Source: Bradyrhizobium sp. WD16
GTDB lineage: Bacteria > Pseudomonadota > Alphaproteobacteria > Rhizobiales > Xanthobacteraceae
Direction of reading: 5' to 3'
Length of the DNA stretch: 64,000 bases
Assembly: GCF_024181725.1 (NCBI RefSeq)
Contig: NZ_CP028908.1
Coordinates: forward strand, 5,755,501-5,819,500
The notes beneath the pieces are model-generated. The model saw only the letters and a list, made by a program, of their open reading frames with translations, was not told where the DNA came from and made no database searches. Every line of letters starts with the position of its first letter. The stretch's first letter is position 1. Below, one piece after another: positions 54,831 through 64,000 of this stretch. Position numbers and translations under genes: made by a program.

Positions 54831-55723
54831 TGGCGCTCGAACCCATGCCCGATACCGCGCCGGTCGCCCTTGCCCTGCCGCGCGCCACGCGGCTGAACTT
54901 TCTCACCGCGAGCCCGATCGTCACCACAGCCACGGTCTGTCTGCTGCTGGTCGTTGCCTCGGCGGTGTTCGCGCCCTGGCTGGCGCCGCATGACCCGCTG
55001 CAGCTCGCCCCGGCGCTGCGGCTCAAGCCGCCCGGAGACGGATTTCCCCTGGGCACCGACGCCTACGGCCGGGACCTGCTGTCGCGCATTCTCTATGGCG
55101 GCCGGATATCGCTGCTGATCGGCATCGGCGCCGCCGTCGTCAGCGTCGCCATCGGCCTCGCCATCGGCCTCGTCTCCGGCTTCTTCAAATGGGTCGACGC
55201 CGTGGTGATGCGCATCATGGATGGACTGATGGCGATCCCGAGCATCCTGCTCGCCATCGCCGTGATCTCGCTGTCGGGCGCCAACCTCAAGACCGTGCTG
55301 ATCGCCATCGTCATCCCCGAGATTCCCCGTGTCGTCCGGCTGGTCCGCTCGGTGGTGCTGAGCGCACGGGATGAGCCTTATGTCGAGGCGGCGATCGCCA
55401 TCGGCTCGAGCCTGCCCAAGATCCTGTGGCGGCACCTGATGCCGAACACCTTCGCGCCGCTGATCGTCCAGGGCACCTATATCTGCGCCTCGGCGATTCT
55501 CACCGAGGCGATCCTGTCCTTCCTCGGCGCCGGCATCAGCCCGGAAACGCCGACCTGGGGCAACATCATGGCGGAGGGCCGCGCCGTGTTCCAGATCAAG
55601 CCGTCGCTGATCTTCTGGCCCGGCCTGATGCTGTCGGTCGCCATCCTGTCCATCAACCTGATCGGCGACGCGACCCGCGACGCGCTCGATCCGCGCATGA
55701 AGAAGCGCGAGGGCGGGGCATGA
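54830..55723 (+). CDS. Peptide ABC transporter permease DppC-like
   Basis: 297-residue permease. An N-terminal membrane anchor (VTTATVCLLLVVASAVFAPW LAPHDP) is followed by LGTDAYGRDLLSRILYGGRI, both typical of DppC/OppC. The EAA loop is EPYVEAAIAIGSSLPKILWR HLMPN. Translationally coupled to the DppB-like gene. A REP-like repeat separates it from the ATPase gene. Confidence 0.93.
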   Translation: MALEPMPDTAPVALALPRATRLNFLTASPIVTTATVCLLLVVASAVFAPWLAPHDPLQLAPALRLKPPGDGFPLGTDAYGRDLLSRILYGGRISLLIGIGAAVVSVAIGLAIGLVSGFFKWVDAVVMRIMDGLMAIPSILLAIAVISLSGANLKTVLIAIVIPEIPRVVRLVRSVVLSARDEPYVEAAIAIGSSLPKILWRHLMPNTFAPLIVQGTYICASAILTEAILSFLGAGISPETPTWGNIMAEGRAVFQIKPSLIFWPGLMLSVAILSINLIGDATRDALDPRMKKREGGA

Positions 55724-55764
55724 TCGCGCGTCGACGCCGGAATTGGGTGCGGACGCATCAAGAG

Positions 55765-55905
55765 CCCCTCGCCCGGATCGCTGACGCGATCCGACCTCTC
55801 CCCGCTGCCGCGGGGCGAGGTGAAGACGGCCATCATGGGTTGCACTTCACCTCTCTCCGCTTGCGGGGAGAGGTCGGCGCGGAGCGCCGGGTGAGGGGGA
55901 TTCGA
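55765..55905. repeat. REP-like paired palindromes inside the transporter operon
   Basis: CGGATCGCTGACGCGATCCG, CCTCTCCCCGCTGCCGCGGG G and CTCTCCGCTTGCGGGGAGAG, then CGCCGGGTGAGGGGG. It lies between the DppC-like gene and the fused ATPase, so it could modulate the ratio of permease to ATPase mRNA. Confidence 0.75.
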
Positions 55906-55962
55906 TGAAAAGTCCCGGCCTCATGGTTCAAAGGGTTCGACTCGTCGGAGAACGAAGGCACC

Positions 55963-57636
<1,674 letters not shown>

Positions 57637-57779
57637 GACATTCCGGTCATGCCGTAACACGCCTTCCTTCGGTGCTGCCGAGATGCGAGCCTGACGCCTC
57701 TTCAAGGATGAACGGTCCGAGCACTTCAGCTGACGTAGAGAGCGTTCAAGACGATCAAGAACAAGGCCAGCATCACACC

Positions 57780-59288
57780 ATGACCGCATTCCGCATCGCC
57801 ATCGGCGGCTTTCTCCACGAGACCAACACCTTCGCCCCGACCAAAGCCAGCTACGAAGGCTTCGTGCATGGCGGCGGCTGGCCGGCGATGGCGAGCGGCG
57901 AAGCGGTGCTCGCGCGGATCCGCAACATCAATGTCGGCGCCGCGGGCTTCATCGACGAGGCCGAGGCGCGCGGCTGGCAACTGATCCCGACCCTGTGGTG
58001 CGCCGCGAGTCCCTCGGCCCATGTGCGCGAGGACGCCTATGAGCGCATCGCCGGCGAGATTGTCGGCGGCATCGCCGCCGCCGGCCGGATCGACGCCGTC
58101 TATCTCGACCTGCACGGCGCCATGGTGGCCGAACATCTCGACGACGGCGAGGGCGAGGTGATCGCGCGCGTGCGGCGACTGATCGGCCCCGACGTGCCGC
58201 TGGTCGTCAGCCTCGATCTTCACGCCAATGTCACGCCGAGAATGGTGACCGAGGCCGACGCGCTGATCGCCTACCGCACCTATCCCCATGTCGACATGGC
58301 GGACACCGGCCGCGCCGCGGCGCGGCACCTCGCCTTGCTGCTCGGCACCGGGCGCCGCTTCGCCAAGGCGTTCCGGCAGCTGCCCTTCCTGATTCCGATC
58401 AGCTGGCAATGCACCATGATCGAGCCATGCCGCTCGATCTATCAGCGCCTCGCCGCGCTGGAGAGCGAGGCGGTGCCGACGCTGTCGTTCGCGCCCGGAT
58501 TTCCCGCCGCGGATTTTCCCGACTGCGCTCCGGCGGTGGTGGCCTATGGCGCCACCCAGGCCGATGCCGATCGCGCCGCCGATCAGGTCTACACTCTCGT
58601 CGCTGATGCCGAGAACGCCTTCGACGGCCGCATCTTCGATCCTGACGAGGGAGTCCGCCATGCCATGATGCTGGCGGCTCGGGCCACCAGGCCGGTGGTC
58701 ATCGCCGACACCCAGGACAATCCGGGCGCCGGCGGCGATTCCGACACCACCGGCATGCTGCGAGCCCTGCTGCGCAACGGCGCGACCCGCGCTGCGATCG
58801 GCGTCGTCGTCGACCCCGAGGCGGCGAAACTCGCCCATCAGGCCGGTGCCGGCGCCACCGTGCGGCTCGCGCTCGGCGGCAAGTCGGGCATTCCCGGCGA
58901 CGCGCCGCTGGAGGAGACCTTCACGGTGGAAACCCTGTCCGACGGCTGCTTCATCGCACCCGGCCCCTATTTCGGCGGCGGCGAAATGAATCTCGGGCCG
59001 TCGGCCTGTCTGCGCATCGGCGATGTCCGCGTCGTGGTCGGCTCGCGCAAGGCGCAGCTCGCCGACCAGGCGATGTTCCGCTTCGTCGGCATCGAGCCGA
59101 CCGAGCAGGCCATTCTCGTCAACAAGTCGTCGGTGCATTTCCGCGCCGATTTCGAGCCGATCGCGGAGACCATCATCGTCTGCGCCGCGCCGGGGCCGAT
59201 GCCGGCGGACACCGCCGCGCTGCCGTGGACGCGTCTGAAGCCGGGCATCCGCGTCCGGCCGAACGGGCCGCCCTTCTCCGGCCACTGA
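57780..59288 (+). CDS. M81 family metallopeptidase (MlrC-like)
   Basis: 502-residue MlrC-type enzyme; MlrC finishes linearised-microcystin breakdown in other bacteria, and relatives act on various peptides. Metal-site motifs are FLHETNTFAP near the start, YLDLHGAMVAEHLDDGEGE, SLDLHANVTPRM and RTYPHVDMADTG. The later part has DTQDNPGAGGDSDTTGMLRA LL. ATG at 57780; only a weak ribosome site is seen, and the frame extends to 57585 inside the ATPase gene. In line with the transporter, it would act on imported peptides in the cytoplasm. Confidence 0.92.
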   Translation: MTAFRIAIGGFLHETNTFAPTKASYEGFVHGGGWPAMASGEAVLARIRNINVGAAGFIDEAEARGWQLIPTLWCAASPSAHVREDAYERIAGEIVGGIAAAGRIDAVYLDLHGAMVAEHLDDGEGEVIARVRRLIGPDVPLVVSLDLHANVTPRMVTEADALIAYRTYPHVDMADTGRAAARHLALLLGTGRRFAKAFRQLPFLIPISWQCTMIEPCRSIYQRLAALESEAVPTLSFAPGFPAADFPDCAPAVVAYGATQADADRAADQVYTLVADAENAFDGRIFDPDEGVRHAMMLAARATRPVVIADTQDNPGAGGDSDTTGMLRALLRNGATRAAIGVVVDPEAAKLAHQAGAGATVRLALGGKSGIPGDAPLEETFTVETLSDGCFIAPGPYFGGGEMNLGPSACLRIGDVRVVVGSRKAQLADQAMFRFVGIEPTEQAILVNKSSVHFRADFEPIAETIIVCAAPGPMPADTAALPWTRLKPGIRVRPNGPPFSGH

Positions 59289-59329
59289 GTCCTCTCACCC
59301 CCTTCTGTCTCTCATCTGGATCCTTTCCC

Positions 59330-60499
59330 ATGGCCACCATCGACCGCATCGAAAGCTTCGCCGACGAACTGACCGCGATCCGCCGCGACATCCACGCCCA
59401 TCCCGAGATCGGCTTCGAGGAGCACCGCACGTCGGGCATCGTCGCCGACAAGCTCGCGGCCTGGGGCGTCGAGGTCCATCGCGGCGTCGGCGGCACCGGC
59501 GTCGTCGGCGTGCTCAAGGGCAAGAGCGACGGCACGAGGCGGATCGGCCTGCGCGCCGACATGGACGCGCTGCCGATGGACGAGAACACCAACCTGCCGT
59601 GGCGCTCGACCGTCCCCGGCCGCTTCCACGGCTGCGGCCATGACGGCCACACCACGATGCTGCTCGGCGCCGCGCGCTATCTCGCCGAGACCCGCGATTT
59701 CGCCGGCACCGCCGTCTTCATCTTCCAGCCGGCGGAGGAAGGCCTCGGCGGCGCCCGCGCCATGCTCGCCGATGGCCTGTTCGAACGCTTTCCCTGCGAC
59801 GAGATCTACGGCCTGCACAACTCCCCCGACCTCGAGCCCAACCAGGTCACGATCTTTCCGGGGCCGAGCATGGCGGGCGCCGACTTCTTCGACATCACCA
59901 TCCACGGCTACGGCAGCCACGGCGCCATGCCGGACCGCGCCAAGGACCCGGTGGTGATCGCGATCGCTCTCGGCCAGGCGCTGCAGACCATCGTCAGCCG
60001 CAACGTCAATCCGCTGCAGTCGGTGGTGCTGTCGATCACCCAGATCCATGCCGGCTCGGCCTACAACGTCATTCCCGGCGAGGCGAGGCTCGCCGGCACG
60101 GTGCGGGCCTTCTCCGACGACGTCCGCAAACTGGTGCGCGAGCGCATGCGAGCCATCGCGGCCGGGATCGCGGCAGCGTTCGATGTCGAGATCGAGGTCG
60201 ACATCCGCGACCTGTTCTCGGTGCTGGTCAACCACGAGGAGCATGCGGACGCCGTCGCCGCGGTGGCGCGCGAAGTCGTCGGCGCCGACAAGGTTTCCAC
60301 GGCGACGCTGCCGAAGATGGGCAGCGAGGATTTCGCCGACATGCTGCAGGCGGTGCCCGGAGCCTATTTCTGGATCGGCCACGAAGGCAAGGTGCCGCTG
60401 CACAATCCCGGCTACGTGCTCGACGACGGCATCCTGCCCGTCGGCGCCAGCCTCTATTCGCGCATCGTCGAGACGCGGCTGCCGCTGGGAAAATCGTAA
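59330..60499 (+). CDS. M20D amidohydrolase (N-acyl amino acid hydrolase-like)
   Basis: 389-residue M20D enzyme. Zinc motifs are GCGHDGH (Cys102, His104), QPAEEGLGGA and GLHNSPD, with IHAGSAYNVIPGEARLAGTV and MGSEDFADMLQ later. Same length as the enzyme at 5420-6589 and closely similar motifs, so the two are paralogues. The ATG at 59330 comes 41 bp after the M81 gene. Last gene of the peptide-import series; probably deacylates imported N-acyl compounds. Confidence 0.92.
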   Translation: MATIDRIESFADELTAIRRDIHAHPEIGFEEHRTSGIVADKLAAWGVEVHRGVGGTGVVGVLKGKSDGTRRIGLRADMDALPMDENTNLPWRSTVPGRFHGCGHDGHTTMLLGAARYLAETRDFAGTAVFIFQPAEEGLGGARAMLADGLFERFPCDEIYGLHNSPDLEPNQVTIFPGPSMAGADFFDITIHGYGSHGAMPDRAKDPVVIAIALGQALQTIVSRNVNPLQSVVLSITQIHAGSAYNVIPGEARLAGTVRAFSDDVRKLVRERMRAIAAGIAAAFDVEIEVDIRDLFSVLVNHEEHADAVAAVAREVVGADKVSTATLPKMGSEDFADMLQAVPGAYFWIGHEGKVPLHNPGYVLDDGILPVGASLYSRIVETRLPLGKS

Positions 60500-60524
60500 A
60501 CGGGCGGCGCGTCCCTCATAACAA

Positions 60525-60860
60525 GAGCCCCTCACCCGGATCGCTTGCGCGATCCGACCTCTCCCCGCAAGCGGCTCTCAGATTCACGCATTCGGGTGGC
60601 GACCGAGGCGCCCTGACCTTCATTCTCGTCATGGCCGGGCTTGTCACCGGAAGTCGGATGTTTCCGACTTCCGGCACGAGAAAAAGAACGCGATCCGGCC
60701 AGAGCCGGATCGCCATGCCATCCACGTCTTTCAGGTCGAGAGTCCCCAAAGTCGTGGATGCCCGGCGCAAGGCCGGGCATGACGATAGAAAGGCCGAAAG
60801 AGTGGCCGCTTTCTCGCCTGCGGATCAGATCTGTGAATCTGATAGCCGCATGGCGGGGAG
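60525..60860. repeat. Intergenic repeats between convergent genes
   Basis: It holds a REP-like palindrome (CGGATCGCTTGCGCGATCCG, 60537-60556), a hairpin at 60647-60674 (CCGGAAGTCGGA, 4-base loop, TCCGACTTCCGG), GATCCGGCCAGAGCCGGATC, and GCCCGGCGCAAGGCCGGGC. The second hairpin has a cousin at 10919-10946. Strong hairpins between convergent genes could serve as a bidirectional terminator. No gene seen in 60500-60875. Confidence 0.7.
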
Positions 60861-60875
60861 AGGTGAAGAACCCGC

Positions 60876-63800
60876 TCAGGTCGGCTTGAGCTCGAACTTG
60901 GCGACGTCGCGGGCGCGCTCGGAATTGGCCTGGGCGCGGTGATCGGTGGCGATCGCCGAATAGACGGCCGGCAGCACGAACAGCGTGAACAGCGTGCCGA
61001 TCGACATGCCGGCGACCACCACGAGGCCGATGGAGAAGCGGCTCGCGGCGCCCGCGCCATGGGCCGTCAGCAGCGGCAGCAGGCCCGCCACCATGGCGGC
61101 CGTGGTCATCAGGATCGGCCGCAGCCGCACCCGCGCCGCCATCTCGATGGCCGAGCGGCGGTCGAGTCCCTCCTTGAGCTGGAGCTCGTTGGCGAACTCC
61201 ACCATCAGGATGCCGTGCTTGCTGATCAGCCCGACCAGGGTGAGCAGGCCGACCTCGCTGTAGATGTTGAGCGTCGCCATCCCGAAAAACAGCGGAATCA
61301 GCGCGCCGCTGATCGCCATGGGCACGCTGATCAGGATGACGAGCGGATCCCTGATGCTCTCGAACTGGGCGGCGAGCACCAGGAAGATGATGATCACCGC
61401 GAATCCGAACGCCACCACGATCTGGTTGCCTTCCTGAACATACTGCCGCGAGTCGGCGAGGAAGTCGTGGTTGAAGCCGGCCGGCAGCTGCTTGGCCTGG
61501 TTCTCCAGGAACTCGACCGCCGTTCCCATGGTCACGCCCGGCATCGCCACCGCCGAGAAGGTGGCGGAGTTGAGCTGGTTGTAATGGGTCAGCGCGTTCG
61601 GGTCGGTCGCCGTCTCGATCGAAACCAGCGTCGCCAACGGGACCTGCGAGCCGCCCGGCGCCGGAACGTAGTAATTGTCCAGCATCTCCGGCGACAACCG
61701 CTTGTCGCGCGGCACCTGCGGGATCACCTGATAGGAACGGCCCTCCAGATTGAAGCGGTTGATGTAGTTGCCGCCCAGCATCACGGCGAGCGTGTTGCCG
61801 ATCTGCTGCATGGTGATCCCGAGCTCGTTGGCCTTGGCGCGGTCGATCTTCACCCGCACCACCGGCTGGTTGAAGTCGAGGTCGCTGTCGGACACGATGA
61901 ACAATCCGCTCTTGCGCGCGGCGTCCTTGAGCTTCTGCATCTGCTCATAGACGGTGCGGAAGCTCTGGGTGCTGTTGATCACCATCTGGATCGGCAGGCC
62001 GCCCGGACCGCCGGGCAGCGCCGGCAGGTTGAAGGCGAAGGCGCTGACGCCCTCGATCTTGCTGAGCTCGTTCTGCACCTCCTGCTTCATGGCGGTGGAG
62101 GAGCGCTTGCGCTCGTCCCACGGCTTGAGGATCATGCCGGCGATGCCCTGGCTGGGCGTCGGCGTGCCGTTGATGACGAAGCGCAGATCGGTCTCGGGGA
62201 ACTTGGCGAAGGCGGCATCCAGCCGTTTGCCGTAATAATTCAGGTAGTCGATATTGGCGTATTTCGGCGCCTTGGTGATCGAGAACAGGATGCCCTGGTC
62301 TTCCTCGGGCGCCAGCTCCTTGTTGGTATTGAGGAACATGAAACCGACGAGACCGAGGATCGTCGCCGCGAACAGCGCGGTGATCGGCCGATAGTCCAGC
62401 GAGCGGTCGAGCTGCCGGCCGTACCAGCGCGTCACCGACTGGAAGATGCCATCGACGAGCCGCGCGAAACGCCCCTGTTCGACATGGGTGAGCAGCACCG
62501 AGCACATCATCGGCGACAGCGTCAGGGCGATCACCCCCGACACGATCACCGAGCCCGCCAGGGTGAAGGCGAACTCCTTGAACAGCGCGCCGGTGACGCC
62601 ACCGAGGAAGCCGATCGGCGCGTAGACGGCCGCCAGCGTGATGGTCATGGAGATGACCGGCCCGACGATCTCGCGGGCGCCTTGCAACGAGGCCTGGACG
62701 GGCGACTTGCCCTCCTCCAGATGTCGATGGATGTTCTCCACCACCACGATGGCGTCGTCGACCACGAGTCCGATGGCCAGCACCATGGCCAGCAGGGTCA
62801 GCAGATTGATACTGAATCCGAGCGAGGTCATGAAGATGCAGACGCCGACCAGCGACAGCGGGATGGTGACGACCGGGATGATCACCGACCGGAACGAGGC
62901 CAGGAACAGGAAGATCACCACGACGACGATGCCGACGGCTTCGATCAGCGTCTTCTCGACCTCGTCGATCGAGGACTGGATGAACTTGGTCGAGTCATAG
63001 GCCACCGTCATCTTCATCGACGGCGGCAGGTTGCGCTGGAGTTCGGGAAACAGCGCGCGCACGCCCTTGACGATGTTGAGCGGATTGCCCTGCGGCGTCG
63101 ACTGCACGCCGATGAAGATGGCCTGCTGGCCGTTCATCGCCACGCTGGCGTCGGTGCTCTGGGCGGCGAGTTCGACCGTGGCGATGTCCTCGATCCGCAC
63201 CAAGGCGCCGTCCTTCGCCTTGACGGTCATGCGCTTGAACTGGTCGAGATTGGTCAGGTCGGTATTGGTGGAGACGTTGCTGACGGTAAGGTAGCCCTTG
63301 GTCTGGCCGGCGGCCGCCTGGAAGTTGTTGGCCTGGATCGCCGCCGCGAGGTCCGCCGACGACACGCCGCGGCCGGCCATCCGCACCGGATCGAGCCAGA
63401 TGCGCATGGCGAAGGTCTGGCCGCCGAGGATGTCGGCGGAGGCGACGCCGTCAACCGTGGACAGGATCGGCTGCACCACGCGCGTCAGATAGTCGGAGAT
63501 CGCCGAGCCGCCGAGTTCGTCGCTGGCGAAGCCGATATACATCACCGCCGTGGTCTGGCCGGTGGATTTCAGGATCACCGGGTCGTTGGCTTCCTTCGGG
63601 ATCAGGTACTTCACCGAATTGACCTTCGACAGCACTTCGGTGAGCGCCGCATTGGGGTCGGAATTCAGCTTGATGAAGACCTGGATCGTGCTGGTGCCCT
63701 GCACCGAGGACGACGTCATGTAGTCGACGCCCTCGGCCGAGGCCACCGCCTGCTCGATGGGCGTCGTAATGAAGCCCTGCATCAGGTCCGGCGAGGCGCC

Positions 63801-63956
63801 GGGATAGGCGGTCGTGATGGTCACGACCGTGTTGGACAGCTTGGGATATTGCCGGATCGGCAGCTTGAAGGCGGCCTGGAGGCCGATCAGCAGGATCAGC
63901 GCGCTGACCACGACCGACAGCACGGGCCGCTTGATGAAGATATCGGTAAACGACAT
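60876..63956 (-). CDS. RND multidrug efflux pump (AcrB/MexF superfamily)
   Basis: 1,026-residue RND pump. It starts MSFTDIFIKRPVLSVVVSAL and has the proton-relay pair in TM4 (GLVVDDAIVVVENIHRHLEE G, about residue 400) and the second-half motif GLISKHGILMVEFANEL. The long periplasmic loops are complete. It differs from the pump at 33708-36875 in both N-terminal and loop wording, so the two are not recent duplicates. The adaptor gene probably lies upstream, beyond the right edge. Confidence 0.93.
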   Translation of the reverse strand: MSFTDIFIKRPVLSVVVSALILLIGLQAAFKLPIRQYPKLSNTVVTITTAYPGASPDLMQGFITTPIEQAVASAEGVDYMTSSSVQGTSTIQVFIKLNSDPNAALTEVLSKVNSVKYLIPKEANDPVILKSTGQTTAVMYIGFASDELGGSAISDYLTRVVQPILSTVDGVASADILGGQTFAMRIWLDPVRMAGRGVSSADLAAAIQANNFQAAAGQTKGYLTVSNVSTNTDLTNLDQFKRMTVKAKDGALVRIEDIATVELAAQSTDASVAMNGQQAIFIGVQSTPQGNPLNIVKGVRALFPELQRNLPPSMKMTVAYDSTKFIQSSIDEVEKTLIEAVGIVVVVIFLFLASFRSVIIPVVTIPLSLVGVCIFMTSLGFSINLLTLLAMVLAIGLVVDDAIVVVENIHRHLEEGKSPVQASLQGAREIVGPVISMTITLAAVYAPIGFLGGVTGALFKEFAFTLAGSVIVSGVIALTLSPMMCSVLLTHVEQGRFARLVDGIFQSVTRWYGRQLDRSLDYRPITALFAATILGLVGFMFLNTNKELAPEEDQGILFSITKAPKYANIDYLNYYGKRLDAAFAKFPETDLRFVINGTPTPSQGIAGMILKPWDERKRSSTAMKQEVQNELSKIEGVSAFAFNLPALPGGPGGLPIQMVINSTQSFRTVYEQMQKLKDAARKSGLFIVSDSDLDFNQPVVRVKIDRAKANELGITMQQIGNTLAVMLGGNYINRFNLEGRSYQVIPQVPRDKRLSPEMLDNYYVPAPGGSQVPLATLVSIETATDPNALTHYNQLNSATFSAVAMPGVTMGTAVEFLENQAKQLPAGFNHDFLADSRQYVQEGNQIVVAFGFAVIIIFLVLAAQFESIRDPLVILISVPMAISGALIPLFFGMATLNIYSEVGLLTLVGLISKHGILMVEFANELQLKEGLDRRSAIEMAARVRLRPILMTTAAMVAGLLPLLTAHGAGAASRFSIGLVVVAGMSIGTLFTLFVLPAVYSAIATDHRAQANSERARDVAKFELKPT

Positions 63957-63975
63957 GCGTTGACTCCCCTGCCGC

Positions 63976-64000
63976 TCAGTAGCGCGGCGGGTTGGCGGGG
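63976..64000 (-). CDS. 3' end of the gene preceding the RND pump (probably the adaptor)
   Basis: Only 25 bp are in the window. One minus-strand frame ends ...PANPPRY-stop, 19 bp before the pump's ATG, with AGGGGAG in between as its ribosome site. Adaptor-then-pump order is usual for RND operons, which is the only reason for the guess. Confidence 0.4.

Overview
The window looks like chromosomal DNA of an alphaproteobacterium, most probably of the Bradyrhizobium/Rhodopseudomonas group (Nitrobacteraceae). The grounds are very high G+C, an alphaproteobacterial SOS box (GTTC-N7-GTTC), an imuA-imuB-dnaE2 cassette, a formamidase/amidase operon with a Urt-type ABC transporter, and many short palindromic intergenic repeats. 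This assignment is by eye; no database was searched.

Layout. (1) 1-5366: DNA damage response. dnaE2 (cut by the left edge), imuB and imuA overlap on the minus strand. A LexA box separates them from a plus-strand udgX. (2) 5420-8429: an M20D amidohydrolase diverges from a GMC oxidoreductase. (3) 8430-10793: a mosaic of an IS3-end remnant, a RelB/RelE-like toxin-antitoxin pair whose toxin has a nonsense codon, a repeat carrying a copy of the GMC gene's 3' end, and a complete IS3-family element with a 3-bp target duplication. (4) 11455-23659: a nitrogen-acquisition block. An eight-gene minus-strand operon urtABCDE-fmdA-fmdB-amiE diverges from an NCS1-permease/histidine-kinase/receiver fusion and its LuxR-type response regulator. 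The block lies between two direct repeats of about 266 bp (9255-9520 and 23737-24005).

(5) 24645-32145: oleate hydratase, an IclR regulator, then a divergent thiolase/amidase pair bracketed by 214-bp repeat units, with about five tandem copies on the right. (6) 32524-36875: an RND efflux adaptor and pump. (7) 36966-37360: five abutting or near-abutting hairpin elements with CTAGTG-type ends; the last supplies the end of a GNAT gene. (8) 37956-40467: DUF1127, LysR, enoyl-CoA hydratase and MarR with a palindromic operator. (9) 40709-50339: the conserved transglutaminase / circularly permuted ATP-grasp / alpha-E / DUF2126 cluster, followed by a zinc peptidase and an amidase. (10) 50556-60499: a peptide-type ABC importer with a fused double ATPase, together with M20, M81 and M20D hydrolases. 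(11) 60876-64000: a second RND pump and the tail of the gene before it.

A common theme is uptake and cleavage of amide and peptide bonds: AmiE, FmdA, two amidase-signature enzymes, three M20 enzymes and an M81 enzyme, with two dedicated ABC importers. The most interesting parts are the transporter-kinase fusion next to the amide operon, the direct repeats that bracket that whole block, the broken toxin, and the two families of structured repeats.
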